Assembly (NCBI RefSeq): GCF_900114045.1
Contig: NZ_FORQ01000002.1
Coordinates: forward strand, 519,078-583,077
DNA: 64,000 nt
DNA from: Kaistella treverensis
Lineage (GTDB): Bacteria > Bacteroidota > Bacteroidia > Flavobacteriales > Weeksellaceae
Direction of reading: 5' to 3'
Under the pieces are notes generated by a model. The model did no database searches and had not been told where the DNA came from. It saw only the letters and a program-made list of their open reading frames with translations. Each line of letters starts with the position of its first letter. The first letter of the stretch is position 1. Positions 17,961-27,581 of this stretch are shown piece after piece. A program made the position numbers and the translations under genes.

Positions 17961-17990
17961 TTGTAATTATACTAAAATATTGTATATTTG
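17961..17990 (+). promoter_or_regulatory. promoter of rimP-nusA-infB
   Basis: TTG at 17961-17963, the end of a TTTTTTG run, lies 19 bp before TATATTTG at 17983-17990. This matches the Bacteroidota -33/-7 pattern closely. Transcription should start near 17997, leaving a leader of about 70 nt that contains the hairpin at 18016-18041. Confidence 0.8.
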
Positions 17991-18015
17991 CCACGGATTT
18001 ACGTAAATAAAAATG

Positions 18016-18043
18016 AAAAGGCCTTCGGAAGAATGCCTTTTTT
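18016..18043 (+). terminator. terminator-like hairpin in the rimP leader (candidate attenuator)
   Basis: AAAAGGC (18016-18022) pairs with GCCTTTT (18035-18041). An extra 3-bp helix sits inside, and a run of six T residues spans 18038-18043. It sits between the promoter and the rimP start codon, where a plain terminator would silence the operon. Attenuation or a 5'-end stabilising role is therefore plausible. Confidence 0.55.
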
Positions 18044-18065
18044 CGTAAAAGTATTTTGAGAATTT

Positions 18066-18533
18066 ATGGACTTTAGAGCACAAATAGAGCAGCTTTTAAA
18101 TGATTTTCTGGCACAAAGACCGGATCTTTTTTTAATTGACATCACCTTTTCCGCCTCGGACCACATTCGTGTTATTTTAGATGGCGATCAGGGAGTTACG
18201 CTTCAGGATTGTCTGGATGCGAGCCGCGCTATTGAATTCAATATGGACCGCGAAGAGCATGATTTTTCACTTGAAGTGATGAGTGCCGGATTAAGTGCGC
18301 CGCTAAGTTCCGTAAGACAATATCGAAAAAATATAGGCAGAAACCTCGAAATTTTTCTGAATGACGGAACTGAAATTGAAGGTGAACTTGCAAAAGTGGA
18401 AGAAGACCACATCACCATGATTTTGAAATACCGCAAGCCGAAAGAAATCGGTAAAGGAAAAGTGGACGTGGTGGAAAAGAAAAATATCCCGTATTCTGAC
18501 ATAAAAAAAGCACTGGTCGCAATCCAGTTTTAA
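18066..18533 (+). CDS. rimP: ribosome maturation factor RimP
   Basis: RimP helps assemble the 30S subunit. The 155-residue protein has the two-domain layout: an N-terminal alpha/beta domain ending near residue 85 with a SLEVMSAGLSAPL segment (the conserved VSSPGxxRPL region of RimP, here altered), then a small C-terminal beta-barrel. The gene order rimP-nusA-infB is conserved across bacteria and confirms the call. nusA follows after 98 bp with no terminator. Two prolines/glycines of the usual VSSPG signature are replaced by SAG-S here, as can occur in this group. Confidence 0.93.
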   Translation: MDFRAQIEQLLNDFLAQRPDLFLIDITFSASDHIRVILDGDQGVTLQDCLDASRAIEFNMDREEHDFSLEVMSAGLSAPLSSVRQYRKNIGRNLEIFLNDGTEIEGELAKVEEDHITMILKYRKPKEIGKGKVDVVEKKNIPYSDIKKALVAIQF

Positions 18534-18631
18534 ATATTTAAAGCTGAAGGTTTTTTAACCTTGCTTTAGCACAAATTATTATACAAAAGTTGAGAAACTT
18601 TTACCTTGAACTTTATACAAAACATAGATAA

Positions 18632-19879
18632 ATGGACGGTTTAGCATTGATTGAAGCATTTGGCGATTTCAAAGAAGATAAAAACATCAGCAAGATTGAT
18701 CTGATGGCGATTATCGAAGATTCGTTGAAAACATTATTAAGAAAAAGATTTGATTCTGATGATCATTTTGATGTCATCGTGAATCCTGATAAAGGTGACT
18801 TTCAGATATTTTTGAACAAAACCATCGTTGAAGACGAAATGTCTGAAGACGACGATTTGGAAATTGAGCTGGCGGAAGCTAAAAAAATTGATCCAACTTT
18901 CGAGGTTGGTGAAGATTTCACCGTTGAAATTCCCATCGAAAAACTGGGAAGAAGAAGTATTTTAACGCTGAAACAGATTTTGGCGACAAAACTTCAGGAG
19001 CACAATAATGCGGTTTTGTATGATCAGTTCCGTGATAAAATCGGGGAAATCGTAATGGGTGAAGTTCATCATATCCGTCACAAACACGTAATTTTGCTTG
19101 ATGACGATGATAATGAATTCATCATGCCGAAAGAAAACCAAATACCGTCGGATTTCTTTAAAAAAGGTGAAAGCATTCGTGCAATTGTAGAAAGTGTAGA
19201 TTTTAAAGGCGCAAAACCACAGATTATCGTATCGCGGACTTTACCGGTATTTTTGGAAAAACTTTTGGAACTTGAGATTCCTGAAATCCAGGACGGAACG
19301 ATAATTTTGAAAAAAGTGGTCCGTATACCCGGAGAAAAAGCGAAGATCGCTGTGGATGCTTATGATGACAGAATTGATCCTGTTGGTGCATGTGTTGGTG
19401 TGAAAGGTTCGCGTATTCACGGTGTGGTGAGAGAATTGAAAAATGAAAACATCGATGTAATCCAGTGGTCCAAAAACCCGGAAATTATGGTGAAAAGAGC
19501 GTTAGGAAATATCACCGTAAACAAGATTGAAATTAACGAAGATACCAACTACGCGTTGGTTTATACGCCAGTTGAGGAAATTTCGCGTGTAATCGGTAAA
19601 CAAGGTCAAAACATCCGACTTGCTTCTTGGTTAAGCGGTTACGATATTGATGTTTACAGAGAAGCAAGCGAAGATGATGATGTTGAATTAAGAGAATTTG
19701 TAGGAACTGAAGAAGGTGATATCGAACAATGGATTATCGACGAGTTCCGAAAAGTTGGTTTAAATACAGCGAAAAGTGTACTTGGAAAAGAAACTGAAGC
19801 TTTGGTAAATCTTACAGATTTGGAGGAAGAAACCATCGAAGAGGTAAAAAGCATTTTAAAAGAAGAATTAGAAGACTAA
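18632..19879 (+). CDS. nusA: transcription termination/antitermination protein NusA
   Basis: NusA binds RNA polymerase and nascent RNA, modulating pausing, termination and antitermination. The 415-residue protein has an N-terminal polymerase-binding domain (about 1-125), an S1 domain (from about 135, GEIVMGEVHHI) and two KH domains (GVKGSRIHGVVREL near 255 and VIGKQGQNIRLAS near 320). A short acidic C-terminus ends the chain in place of the long acidic repeats of gammaproteobacterial NusA. It is the middle gene of rimP-nusA-infB, 73 bp before infB. A leader attenuator upstream of its own operon would make it a possible autoregulator. Confidence 0.96.
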   Translation: MDGLALIEAFGDFKEDKNISKIDLMAIIEDSLKTLLRKRFDSDDHFDVIVNPDKGDFQIFLNKTIVEDEMSEDDDLEIELAEAKKIDPTFEVGEDFTVEIPIEKLGRRSILTLKQILATKLQEHNNAVLYDQFRDKIGEIVMGEVHHIRHKHVILLDDDDNEFIMPKENQIPSDFFKKGESIRAIVESVDFKGAKPQIIVSRTLPVFLEKLLELEIPEIQDGTIILKKVVRIPGEKAKIAVDAYDDRIDPVGACVGVKGSRIHGVVRELKNENIDVIQWSKNPEIMVKRALGNITVNKIEINEDTNYALVYTPVEEISRVIGKQGQNIRLASWLSGYDIDVYREASEDDDVELREFVGTEEGDIEQWIIDEFRKVGLNTAKSVLGKETEALVNLTDLEEETIEEVKSILKEELED

Positions 19880-19952
19880 TTGTTCTTAAAAACCATCATA
19901 AAGTTAAAATAGGTTAACTTTACAAAAAATTTAAATAAAGTATAAAGTATAC

Positions 19953-22799
19953 ATGCCAAAAATTAGATTAAACAAAGCGGTTAAGGAATTTAATATTTCG
20001 ATGTCGAGACTTGTAGAATTCCTGCAGTCTAAAGGAATCGAGGTAGAAAGTAACCCGAACGCTCAATTGGAAGAATCGGCATATTCTGCATTAGAAGCTG
20101 AGTTTCGAAAAGATTCGGAGCAAAGAAAAGCTTCTCATGAGGTGGTGATCGCTAAAGTTCCGGAAGAAAAACTGGAAATAGAGCCGGCACAGCCTGAGGT
20201 AATAAGAGCCAAAGCAAGTCTGCGACCTGAAACCAAAATTTTGGGTAAGATAGATTTGGATCAACGTGCGCCAGAGGTGAAAGAAGAACAGAAACCTGCG
20301 CCAGCTCCGGTAGAAGAACCTAAACCCGCTGTAGAACCTGCACCTGTGGCAGAGAAACAGGAGTTTAAAGTACTGGACAAGATTGATTTATCGCAAATTG
20401 AAGGCAATAAGCCAAGATCTTCTAAAAAAGATCAACCGAAAACCGAGGAAATTCCTGCGGAAAAACCTGCTGCCGAAAAGACAGTAGAAACTCCTGCGGT
20501 ACAAACGGAAACTCCGGCGCAAGCCACTGAGGCACCAAAAACAGCAGATTCACCAGATCCGGATCGCATTGAAACCGTTTATAAAAAACTGGACGGTCCA
20601 AAAATCCTGAAACAGACTGTAGATTTATCGCAGTTTAATAAGCCAAAACCACAAGGTGGCGCTGCAGGTGCGAAAAAGAAAAGAAAACGTATTGAAAAAC
20701 CTAATCCAACCGGAACAACTCAGGCAGGACAGGGAACTGGTACGCGTCCGCCGGGACAAGGTGGAAACCGTCCGCCAGGTCAGGCTGGTAATAACCGACC
20801 GGGAACTCAGGGTGGAAACCGTCCGGGATTTCAAGGTGGAGGTGGTGCTAATAGAGGTCCAGCACGCCGAGGTCCGGTAATGCCTGTTGAACTGACAGAT
20901 GAGCAGGTTAAAAATCAGATTAAAGAAACTTTAGAAAAACTTACCAGTAAATCAGGTAAAAATAAAGGAGCTAAATATAGAAAGGAAAAAAGAGTTTACC
21001 GCCGTGAGCAGGATGAGCGCCAGGAAGAAATGGACGCTGCAGACAGATCATTAAAGGTGACGGAATTCATTACTGTTGGCGAATTAGCTTCCTTAATGAA
21101 TGTAAGTCCAATGGAAGTAATTTCCGCGTGTTTCTCGTTGGGCGTTATGGTGACTATGAATCAGCGTTTGGAAGCTGATACTTTACTTCTTGTGGCAGAC
21201 GAATTCGGCTTTAAAATCGAATTTTCGGATGCTGATGTTGAAGAGTCCGCGTTGGAAGAAGATACCGACACCGCAGAAGACTTGGTTTTCCGTGCACCGA
21301 TCGTTACCGTAATGGGTCACGTGGATCATGGTAAAACTTCACTCCTGGATTATATCAGAAAAACAAATGTAATTGCCGGTGAATCTGGTGGAATTACACA
21401 GCATATTGGTGCTTACAATGTGAAGCTGGAAAACGATCAGCGAATTACTTTCCTGGATACACCAGGTCACGAAGCCTTTACCGCGATGAGAGCCAGAGGT
21501 GCACAGATCACCGATATTGCAATTATCGTAATCGCCGCGGATGATGACGTGATGCCACAAACCAAAGAAGCTATTTCCCACGCACAGGCTGCGGGAGTTC
21601 CGATGATTATCGCATTAAATAAAGTAGATAAGCCGAATTCAAATCCGGACAATATCCGTCAGCAATTATCATCAATGAATATTTTGGTGGAAGAATGGGG
21701 TGGAAATGTTCAGTCTCAGGAAGTTTCGGCGAAATTTGGTAATAATATGGATTTACTGCTTGAAAAAGTTTTACTTCAGGCTGAAATGTTAGATTTAAAA
21801 GCAAATCCAAATAAAAATGCAAGTGGTGTTGTAATCGAAGCTTCTTTAGATAAAGGAAGAGGTTACGTTTCAACCATTCTTGTTCAGGCGGGAACGCTGA
21901 AAGTTGGTGACTATGTACTAGCCGGAAAAAATCACGGTAAAGTAAAAGCCATGCTTGATGAAAGAGGGAAACCAATGGAAGAAGCAGGTCCATCAATCCC
22001 GGTAACAATTTTAGGTTTAGATGGCGCGCCGACGGCTGGTGACCGTTTCCGTGTTTTTGAAGACGAAAGAGAAGCAAAAACTATTGCGACCAAACGTGAA
22101 CAATTGCAGAGAGAACAGTCTGTCCGAACTAAGAAACACGTTACACTGGACGAATTGGGAAGACGTATTGCTTTGGGTGACTTTAAAGAATTAAACATCA
22201 TCTTGAAAGGAGATGTGGATGGTTCTGTAGAAGCACTTTCTGATCAGCTTCAAAGTTTGTCTACTGAAGAAATCAGCGTGAAAATCATTCACCAGGGTGT
22301 TGGTCAGATTACCGAATCCGATGTATTGCTGGCAGCGGCTTCAGATGCAATTATGATTGGCTTTAATGTAAGAGCTGGTGTTAACGCGAAAGATTTAGCA
22401 GATAAAGAGGAAATTGAAATCCGAACTTATTCTGTAATTTATGCCGCTATCGACGATGTTAAAGAAGCGATGGAAGGTATGCTTTCACCGGAAATTAAAG
22501 AGCAGGTGATTGGTAACGTAGAAATACGTGAAGTCTTCAAGATTTCGAAGGTTGGTTCTATTGCCGGTTGTATGGTTCTTTCCGGGAAAATTACCAGAAA
22601 CTCCAAAATCAGATTACTACGTGACGGTATCGTGAAATTTGACGGTGAACTCGAAAGTTTGAAACGTTTCAAAGACGATGTGAAAGAAGTAACCAAAGGT
22701 TACGAATGTGGATTGAACATCAAAAACTTCAATGATATTGAAGTTGGTGATATCTTAGAAGTCTACGAAGAAATTTCAGTGAAGAAAAAGCTGAAATAA
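19953..22799 (+). CDS. infB: translation initiation factor IF-2
   Basis: A GTPase that brings initiator fMet-tRNA to the 30S subunit and promotes 50S joining. The 948-residue protein starts with an IF2_N-like helix. A long low-complexity region rich in P, E, K and then R-P-G-Q-G repeats follows (about 70-310), and then a second IF2_N domain. The G domain has GHVDHGKT (455-462), DTPGH and NKVD. Domains II, III and the tRNA-binding C-terminal domain follow and end in KKKLK. The arginine/glycine-rich stretch gives long shadow frames on both strands. It is the last gene of the operon, with a terminator 17 bp after the stop. Confidence 0.97.
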   Translation: MPKIRLNKAVKEFNISMSRLVEFLQSKGIEVESNPNAQLEESAYSALEAEFRKDSEQRKASHEVVIAKVPEEKLEIEPAQPEVIRAKASLRPETKILGKIDLDQRAPEVKEEQKPAPAPVEEPKPAVEPAPVAEKQEFKVLDKIDLSQIEGNKPRSSKKDQPKTEEIPAEKPAAEKTVETPAVQTETPAQATEAPKTADSPDPDRIETVYKKLDGPKILKQTVDLSQFNKPKPQGGAAGAKKKRKRIEKPNPTGTTQAGQGTGTRPPGQGGNRPPGQAGNNRPGTQGGNRPGFQGGGGANRGPARRGPVMPVELTDEQVKNQIKETLEKLTSKSGKNKGAKYRKEKRVYRREQDERQEEMDAADRSLKVTEFITVGELASLMNVSPMEVISACFSLGVMVTMNQRLEADTLLLVADEFGFKIEFSDADVEESALEEDTDTAEDLVFRAPIVTVMGHVDHGKTSLLDYIRKTNVIAGESGGITQHIGAYNVKLENDQRITFLDTPGHEAFTAMRARGAQITDIAIIVIAADDDVMPQTKEAISHAQAAGVPMIIALNKVDKPNSNPDNIRQQLSSMNILVEEWGGNVQSQEVSAKFGNNMDLLLEKVLLQAEMLDLKANPNKNASGVVIEASLDKGRGYVSTILVQAGTLKVGDYVLAGKNHGKVKAMLDERGKPMEEAGPSIPVTILGLDGAPTAGDRFRVFEDEREAKTIATKREQLQREQSVRTKKHVTLDELGRRIALGDFKELNIILKGDVDGSVEALSDQLQSLSTEEISVKIIHQGVGQITESDVLLAAASDAIMIGFNVRAGVNAKDLADKEEIEIRTYSVIYAAIDDVKEAMEGMLSPEIKEQVIGNVEIREVFKISKVGSIAGCMVLSGKITRNSKIRLLRDGIVKFDGELESLKRFKDDVKEVTKGYECGLNIKNFNDIEVGDILEVYEEISVKKKLK

Positions 22800-22815
22800 G
22801 CTTTAAGAAATAATA

Positions 22816-22846
22816 AAAAAAACCTGCTAAAAGCAGGTTTTTTTTG
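22816..22846 (+). terminator. terminator of rimP-nusA-infB
   Basis: AACCTGCT (22821-22828) pairs with AGCAGGTT (22832-22839) around a 3-nt loop. The stem is extended by flanking A and T runs, giving a long U tail. Confidence 0.92.
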
Positions 22847-23195
22847 GTTTTAGCTATTAATAATTTGGAATGGAATAAATTTTAAGCATTTTATTTAGTA
22901 AAATCTTAACATATGGGATTAGCTCCCTGCTATAATTTATTTTTAAAATAGAAAATTTGGTGCTTTTAACGGCGAATAATTTAGAACCGTTATAAATTAC
23001 AAATAAATATTTGCCGTGTTCTGTGGTGTTTTTTAGGATTATCACTGCGATATTTTCATTTTTAACACCAAAAGCGCCAAATTATGATAAAATTTGGCAA
23101 CTATTTTCAACAATTAATATATATATCATTTAAAGTTTGTGTGTGTTAAGAATTTTTAACATATTTGCAGAAATATAATATTAAATTTTGTTAAT
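22847..23195. other. intergenic region between infB and susC
   Basis: About 350 bp of AT-rich sequence. A minus-strand frame of 62 codons spans 22857-23045 but has no recognisable motif or start signal, so I do not call it a gene. The only supported element is the promoter before susC at 23136-23167. Confidence 0.6.
23136..23167 (+). promoter_or_regulatory. promoter of susC-susD
   Basis: TTTG at 23136-23139 lies 20 bp before CATATTTG at 23160-23167, one mismatch from TAnnTTTG. The susC start follows about 29 bp later. Confidence 0.65.
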
Positions 23196-26042
23196 ATGAA
23201 TGTAAAATTAGGAGTGTTAACGGCTGGGGCTCTTTTCTTTTTGGGAAGCCAATCGATTTTAGCACAACAAAAAGACACCATCAAAACTGCTGATGTCGAA
23301 GAGGTTGTAGTTTTAGGTTACGTTAAAAGAAAAGCTACTGAAGTTACAGGTAGCTCGGTTCAATTAACTAATGATAAAATCAATACACCTGCTGCGATCA
23401 GCGTTGATCAAGCATTACAGGGTAAAGCACCTGGTGTACAGGTTAATGCCTCTTCAGGTACGCCTGGTTCTGTACAGGATATCCGAATTCGTGGCGTTGG
23501 TTCGCTTACAGCGAGTAACGCACCTTTGTATGTAATCGACGGTATACCTGTGGTAAACGGAAATACCAGTGCATCTGTAGATATCTCGTCGCTTTCAACT
23601 TTGGCATCCATCAATAGCCAGGATATCGAAAGTGTAACTGTATTAAAAGATGCTTCTGCAACCGCTGCTTATGGAGCACGTGGATCAAATGGGGTAATTG
23701 TAATTACTACCAAAAAAGGTAAAAAAGGAAAAACGCGTTTTAACCTTAACACCACAATTGGATTCCAAAATGATGCGTACAGCAAGCGACACGGTTTGAC
23801 CGGAGCGCAGAAATATGAATTATTGGAAGAGGCTGTCTTTAACCAGTATGGTGCAGCTTATGGTTTTGATAAAAGCGAAGCTATTGATTTCATGGTTGCC
23901 AACCGTCAATATATCGGTGGAGCTGAATTATGGAATGGCGATGAGTACGACTGGGAAGGATTGCTTGTAAAAAAGAACGCAATGTCAAACACCGTTGATT
24001 TTAATTTATCAGGTGGTGCAGATAAAAGTACAATCTATGCTTCATTAGGTTACAATAACACCGAAGCTACGGTTGTAGGACCTGCATTTGAGCGTTTGTC
24101 AGGATCGATGCGTTATACCAATCAACTAACAGATAAAGTAACTTTTGAAACTTCTGTTAACGGATCATGGATCAAGCAAAATCCGATTTTAGAAGGTGGT
24201 AGCTTTTTCTCCAATCCTTTTATTACAAAAGTTTTGATGAATCCGTGGGCTAACCCATATAATGCAGATGGTACTTATAATATCTATGACATTCAGGAAT
24301 TTACCAGTATTCATAACTCACTTTACACATTAGAAAATAACATTTCAAGAAGTAAATTGATCAGAGGTATTTCCAATACGAAAATTGATTATGCAATTTT
24401 GAAAAATCTTACCTTCACAACAAGAATGGGTATTGATTTACAATTGAATGATTACCGTAACTACAATAACAGATACCACGGTGATGGTGATGGAACGAAA
24501 GGATATTCAGAAAGACAGATGTCTACCAATTACAACTGGGTAACTCAAAACTCTTTGAACTATAATTTCCGTGTTGCAGATTTGCACCGTTTTGACTTAA
24601 CTGCTTTATTTGAGCACCAAAGAAATCAGGATGAAGGTCTTTACGGATACGGGGAAAATTTCCCGGCAGATGGTTTAACAAATATCGCTTCTGCAGGAGC
24701 CAACAAAGATGCTTCGTCTTACTTCACAAATTGGAAAAACACTTCTTATTTGGGAATGTTCAACTATACCTTTGATAATAAATTCATCTTAGATGCAACT
24801 ATTAGAGAAGAAGGTTCATCTCGTTTTGCGAAAGGAAAGAGATTTGGAACGTTCTGGTCAGTAGGTGCTGCTTACAACTTACATAGAGATTTGTTGGCAA
24901 ACGTATTTGATGTCTTTAGAATTAGAGCTTCTTATGGTTTGACCGGGAACTCAGGCGTAGGTCTTAATGCTTATCAAGCGTTACTTTCCTATGATGCAGA
25001 TTATGACGGAAATGGTGCAGCTTATGCTAGTGTTTTCGGAAACGACGACTTAACCTGGGAAAAAAACAAAACTGTTGATGCAGGTATTGAATTCGAAGCA
25101 TTATCCAGAAGATTAACAGGATCATTTGCTTACTTTGATAAGTATACTTATGATTTGTTACAAAACGTACCTCTTTCTAGAACTTCAGGTTTCGCATCTC
25201 AAGCGCAAAACGTAGGTGCGGTTAGAAATAAAGGTTTTGAAGCAATGTTAGGTTATGACGTAATCAGAACTGAAGATTTCAACTGGAACTTGTCAGCAAA
25301 TATTGCAACACTTGATAATGAAGTAGAAGTTTTAGCGTTAGACGGTAATGGAAACCCAATCAACCCAAGTGCAGGTTCTAGCTACAAAAACACAGAAATT
25401 GGGAAACCAATTGGATATTGGTTTATGCCAACCTGGGCTGGCGTAAATGTTCAAACTGGTGCACCTGAATGGTTTATCAACGGAGTTGACGGAGATAGAA
25501 CTTCGAACTTAAATGCTGCTACAAGAGTTGATCAGGGAACTGCAATTCCTAAGTATACAGGAGGTGTAAATACCGGTCTTACTTATAAAAACGTTTTCTT
25601 AAATGCGAGCTTGTATTTTGCAGGTGGTCATAAAGTTTACGAGCAATATGCACAATTTTATATGAGATCTAACAGTTTTACGTTAATATCATATAATGGA
25701 GTTGAAGAATTAATGGAAAGATGGCAACAGCCAGGTGACGTTACAGACGTTCCAAAATTGTCCCTAGCTAATGACAACTTCCACGCGACTTCATCAAGAC
25801 ACCTTTACGACGGTACTTTCGCTAGATTGAAAGATATTCAACTTGGATATAATCTTCCAAACAGTGCAATTAGAGCATTAGGTATCGACGGATTGGCTTT
25901 ATCAGTAAGAGGTTCAAATCTTTGGACTTGGGTGAAAGATAAAAACCTATTATTAGATCCAGAAACGAGCGCGGCAGGTTATACAACATTAACGACTCCA
26001 CCTGTGAAAGCTGTTATTTTCGGTGTAAACGTTAAATTTTAA
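23196..26042 (+). CDS. SusC/RagA-type TonB-dependent outer-membrane transporter
   Basis: An outer-membrane barrel that imports an oligomer captured by its SusD partner, driven by TonB. The 948-residue protein has a signal peptide ending near ILAQQ, a TonB box-like EEVVVLGY (about 37-44) and a plug domain with QALQGKAPGVQV, IRIRGVGS and YVIDGIPV. The plug ends in ATAAYGARGSNGVIVITTKKG, and the barrel finishes on an aromatic residue (VNVKF). It lacks the N-terminal CarboxypepD_reg domain found in many SusC proteins, so it is on the short side. susD follows after 13 bp. No glycoside hydrolase, protease or sensor is adjacent, so the substrate cannot be inferred. Confidence 0.95.
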   Translation: MNVKLGVLTAGALFFLGSQSILAQQKDTIKTADVEEVVVLGYVKRKATEVTGSSVQLTNDKINTPAAISVDQALQGKAPGVQVNASSGTPGSVQDIRIRGVGSLTASNAPLYVIDGIPVVNGNTSASVDISSLSTLASINSQDIESVTVLKDASATAAYGARGSNGVIVITTKKGKKGKTRFNLNTTIGFQNDAYSKRHGLTGAQKYELLEEAVFNQYGAAYGFDKSEAIDFMVANRQYIGGAELWNGDEYDWEGLLVKKNAMSNTVDFNLSGGADKSTIYASLGYNNTEATVVGPAFERLSGSMRYTNQLTDKVTFETSVNGSWIKQNPILEGGSFFSNPFITKVLMNPWANPYNADGTYNIYDIQEFTSIHNSLYTLENNISRSKLIRGISNTKIDYAILKNLTFTTRMGIDLQLNDYRNYNNRYHGDGDGTKGYSERQMSTNYNWVTQNSLNYNFRVADLHRFDLTALFEHQRNQDEGLYGYGENFPADGLTNIASAGANKDASSYFTNWKNTSYLGMFNYTFDNKFILDATIREEGSSRFAKGKRFGTFWSVGAAYNLHRDLLANVFDVFRIRASYGLTGNSGVGLNAYQALLSYDADYDGNGAAYASVFGNDDLTWEKNKTVDAGIEFEALSRRLTGSFAYFDKYTYDLLQNVPLSRTSGFASQAQNVGAVRNKGFEAMLGYDVIRTEDFNWNLSANIATLDNEVEVLALDGNGNPINPSAGSSYKNTEIGKPIGYWFMPTWAGVNVQTGAPEWFINGVDGDRTSNLNAATRVDQGTAIPKYTGGVNTGLTYKNVFLNASLYFAGGHKVYEQYAQFYMRSNSFTLISYNGVEELMERWQQPGDVTDVPKLSLANDNFHATSSRHLYDGTFARLKDIQLGYNLPNSAIRALGIDGLALSVRGSNLWTWVKDKNLLLDPETSAAGYTTLTTPPVKAVIFGVNVKF

Positions 26043-26055
26043 TAAATATAAATAA

Positions 26056-27450
26056 ATGAGAAAGACAATATATTTGGCACTAGCACTTGCATTTTCTGCA
26101 CCCATGATCAATTCATGTAGAGATGAAAGTTTAGATCCAACTTTACAGCAGTCGAAGGATTTAGCAACGAGTATAAATACCCTCGAAGATTTAACTGCGG
26201 TACTTAACGCAGGTTACAACAGAATGAGTCAAGCCGCATATTACGGAAGAGACTATATCATTTTCGGTGAAGTGAGAACAGACAACGCGTTTTCAAACGC
26301 AAACTCAAACAGGTTTGTTACCCCAGCTGCAATGAAAATGACTCCAAATGATGCTTATGCAGCTGATACTTGGGCTCAGATTTATGCAGTGATCGGAAGT
26401 GCAAACATCGCTATTAACAAAGATGCCGCAACGATTACTGAAGGAACTCCCGCGGAAATCAATCAAATTAAAGGTGAAGCCCTTATCATGAGAGCTTTAG
26501 CACATTTTGACCTGGTTAAACTTTACGGCCAGCAACACGTAAACGGTGGTGGAATGACTGCTCTAGGGGTTCCGTATGTAACTACATTTAGAGATCCTGC
26601 TAACTTGCTTCCAAAAAGAAATACTGTGCAGGAAGTTTACACGTTTGCTTTGAAAGATCTTAACGATGCTTTGGCAATCATGTCGCCGACGTTAAACAGA
26701 AATTCACACTATTTTTCAACTCATGCTGCGGATGCAATTAAAGCAAGAATGGCTCTTTATTTCAAAGACTATAAATTAGCTGAAGAATCTGCATTAAAAG
26801 TGATTGAAAGTGGAAAATATAAAGTTGCAACTGCAAGTGCTTTTCCAGCAACTTTCAACACTGATAATACCTCAAATCAGATTTTCTCAATTGCTGCAAG
26901 TGAGACGGACAATATGGGAATCAACGGTTTAGCTAATATCTACCAAAAATCTTCTTATGGTGATGTAGCCGCGTTGAAAGACATCTTTGACCAGTTTGCT
27001 GAAGGTGATGTTAGAAAAACAATGATCACTAACGATGGTAAATTCTACCGTAACTCAGGTAAATATCCATCAAGAGATCCTTACAAAGATGACATTCCTG
27101 TGATCAGATATGAGGAAGTTGTACTTACTTACGCAGAAGCATTATTCAGAAATGGTAAGACTGCTGAAGCATTGGTATATTTAAACATGATTCCTGCAAA
27201 CAGAGGTGCTGCATTGTATACTGAAGCAACATTATCAAACATTCTTTTGGAAAGAAGAAAAGAACTGGCATTCGAAGGATTTAGATTCGACGACCTTGCT
27301 AGAACGGGACGAGACATTCCTAAAGTTGATATCAGCCAAACCTTTGGTCCAACCAGCGTACCTTATGGAAGCTATAACTATGCATTCCCAATTCCAAATA
27401 CAGAAAGAGGTGCAAACTCTAATGTAGAACAGAATAATGGTTATCAATAA
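26056..27450 (+). CDS. SusD/RagB-type nutrient-binding outer-membrane lipoprotein
   Basis: The surface lipoprotein that caps the SusC barrel and binds the ligand. The 464-residue protein starts with a lipoprotein signal ending MINSC21. The family's N-terminal LNAGYNRMSQ helix follows, then TPR-like helices (GEALIMRALAHFDLVKLYG near 140) and the C-terminal SusD segment LLERRKELAFEGFRFDDLAR, ending with the NxxNxG-like terminus (QNNGYQ). It is translated right after susC and followed by a strong terminator, so the pair forms a two-gene unit. Confidence 0.95.
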   Translation: MRKTIYLALALAFSAPMINSCRDESLDPTLQQSKDLATSINTLEDLTAVLNAGYNRMSQAAYYGRDYIIFGEVRTDNAFSNANSNRFVTPAAMKMTPNDAYAADTWAQIYAVIGSANIAINKDAATITEGTPAEINQIKGEALIMRALAHFDLVKLYGQQHVNGGGMTALGVPYVTTFRDPANLLPKRNTVQEVYTFALKDLNDALAIMSPTLNRNSHYFSTHAADAIKARMALYFKDYKLAEESALKVIESGKYKVATASAFPATFNTDNTSNQIFSIAASETDNMGINGLANIYQKSSYGDVAALKDIFDQFAEGDVRKTMITNDGKFYRNSGKYPSRDPYKDDIPVIRYEEVVLTYAEALFRNGKTAEALVYLNMIPANRGAALYTEATLSNILLERRKELAFEGFRFDDLARTGRDIPKVDISQTFGPTSVPYGSYNYAFPIPNTERGANSNVEQNNGYQ

Positions 27451-27472
27451 GTTTTAATTAAATTTTATATAG

Positions 27473-27509
27473 ATCCGTCTCAAATTAATTTTTGAGACGG
27501 ATTTTTTTT
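27473..27509 (+). terminator. terminator of susC-susD
   Basis: A perfect 12-bp stem (27473-27484 with 27491-27502) closes a 6-nt loop, with eight T residues after it. Confidence 0.93.
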
Positions 27510-27556
27510 ATCCCCACCACCAATTGCTGCGCTCTTTTTTATTACCCTATATTTCT

Positions 27557-27564
27557 TACATTTG
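27557..27564 (+). promoter_or_regulatory. -7 element TACATTTG before the putative porin gene
   Basis: TACATTTG fits TAnnTTTG and lies 18 bp before the ATG at 27582. No TTG box at the normal distance was found. The position supports the 27582 start over the longer frame. Confidence 0.45.
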
Positions 27565-27581
27565 TAAACCAAATAATAATA

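Noticed and set aside
20625..20880. Overlapping frames inside infB
   Set aside because: The glycine/arginine/proline repeat of IF-2 has low stop frequency in other frames; they are shadows.
22857..23045. A 62-codon minus-strand frame between infB and susC
   Set aside because: No start signal, promoter or known motif, and the AT-rich sequence gives such frames by chance.
23196..27450. A complete polysaccharide utilisation locus
   Set aside because: SusC and SusD are present but no carbohydrate-active enzyme or regulator accompanies them.
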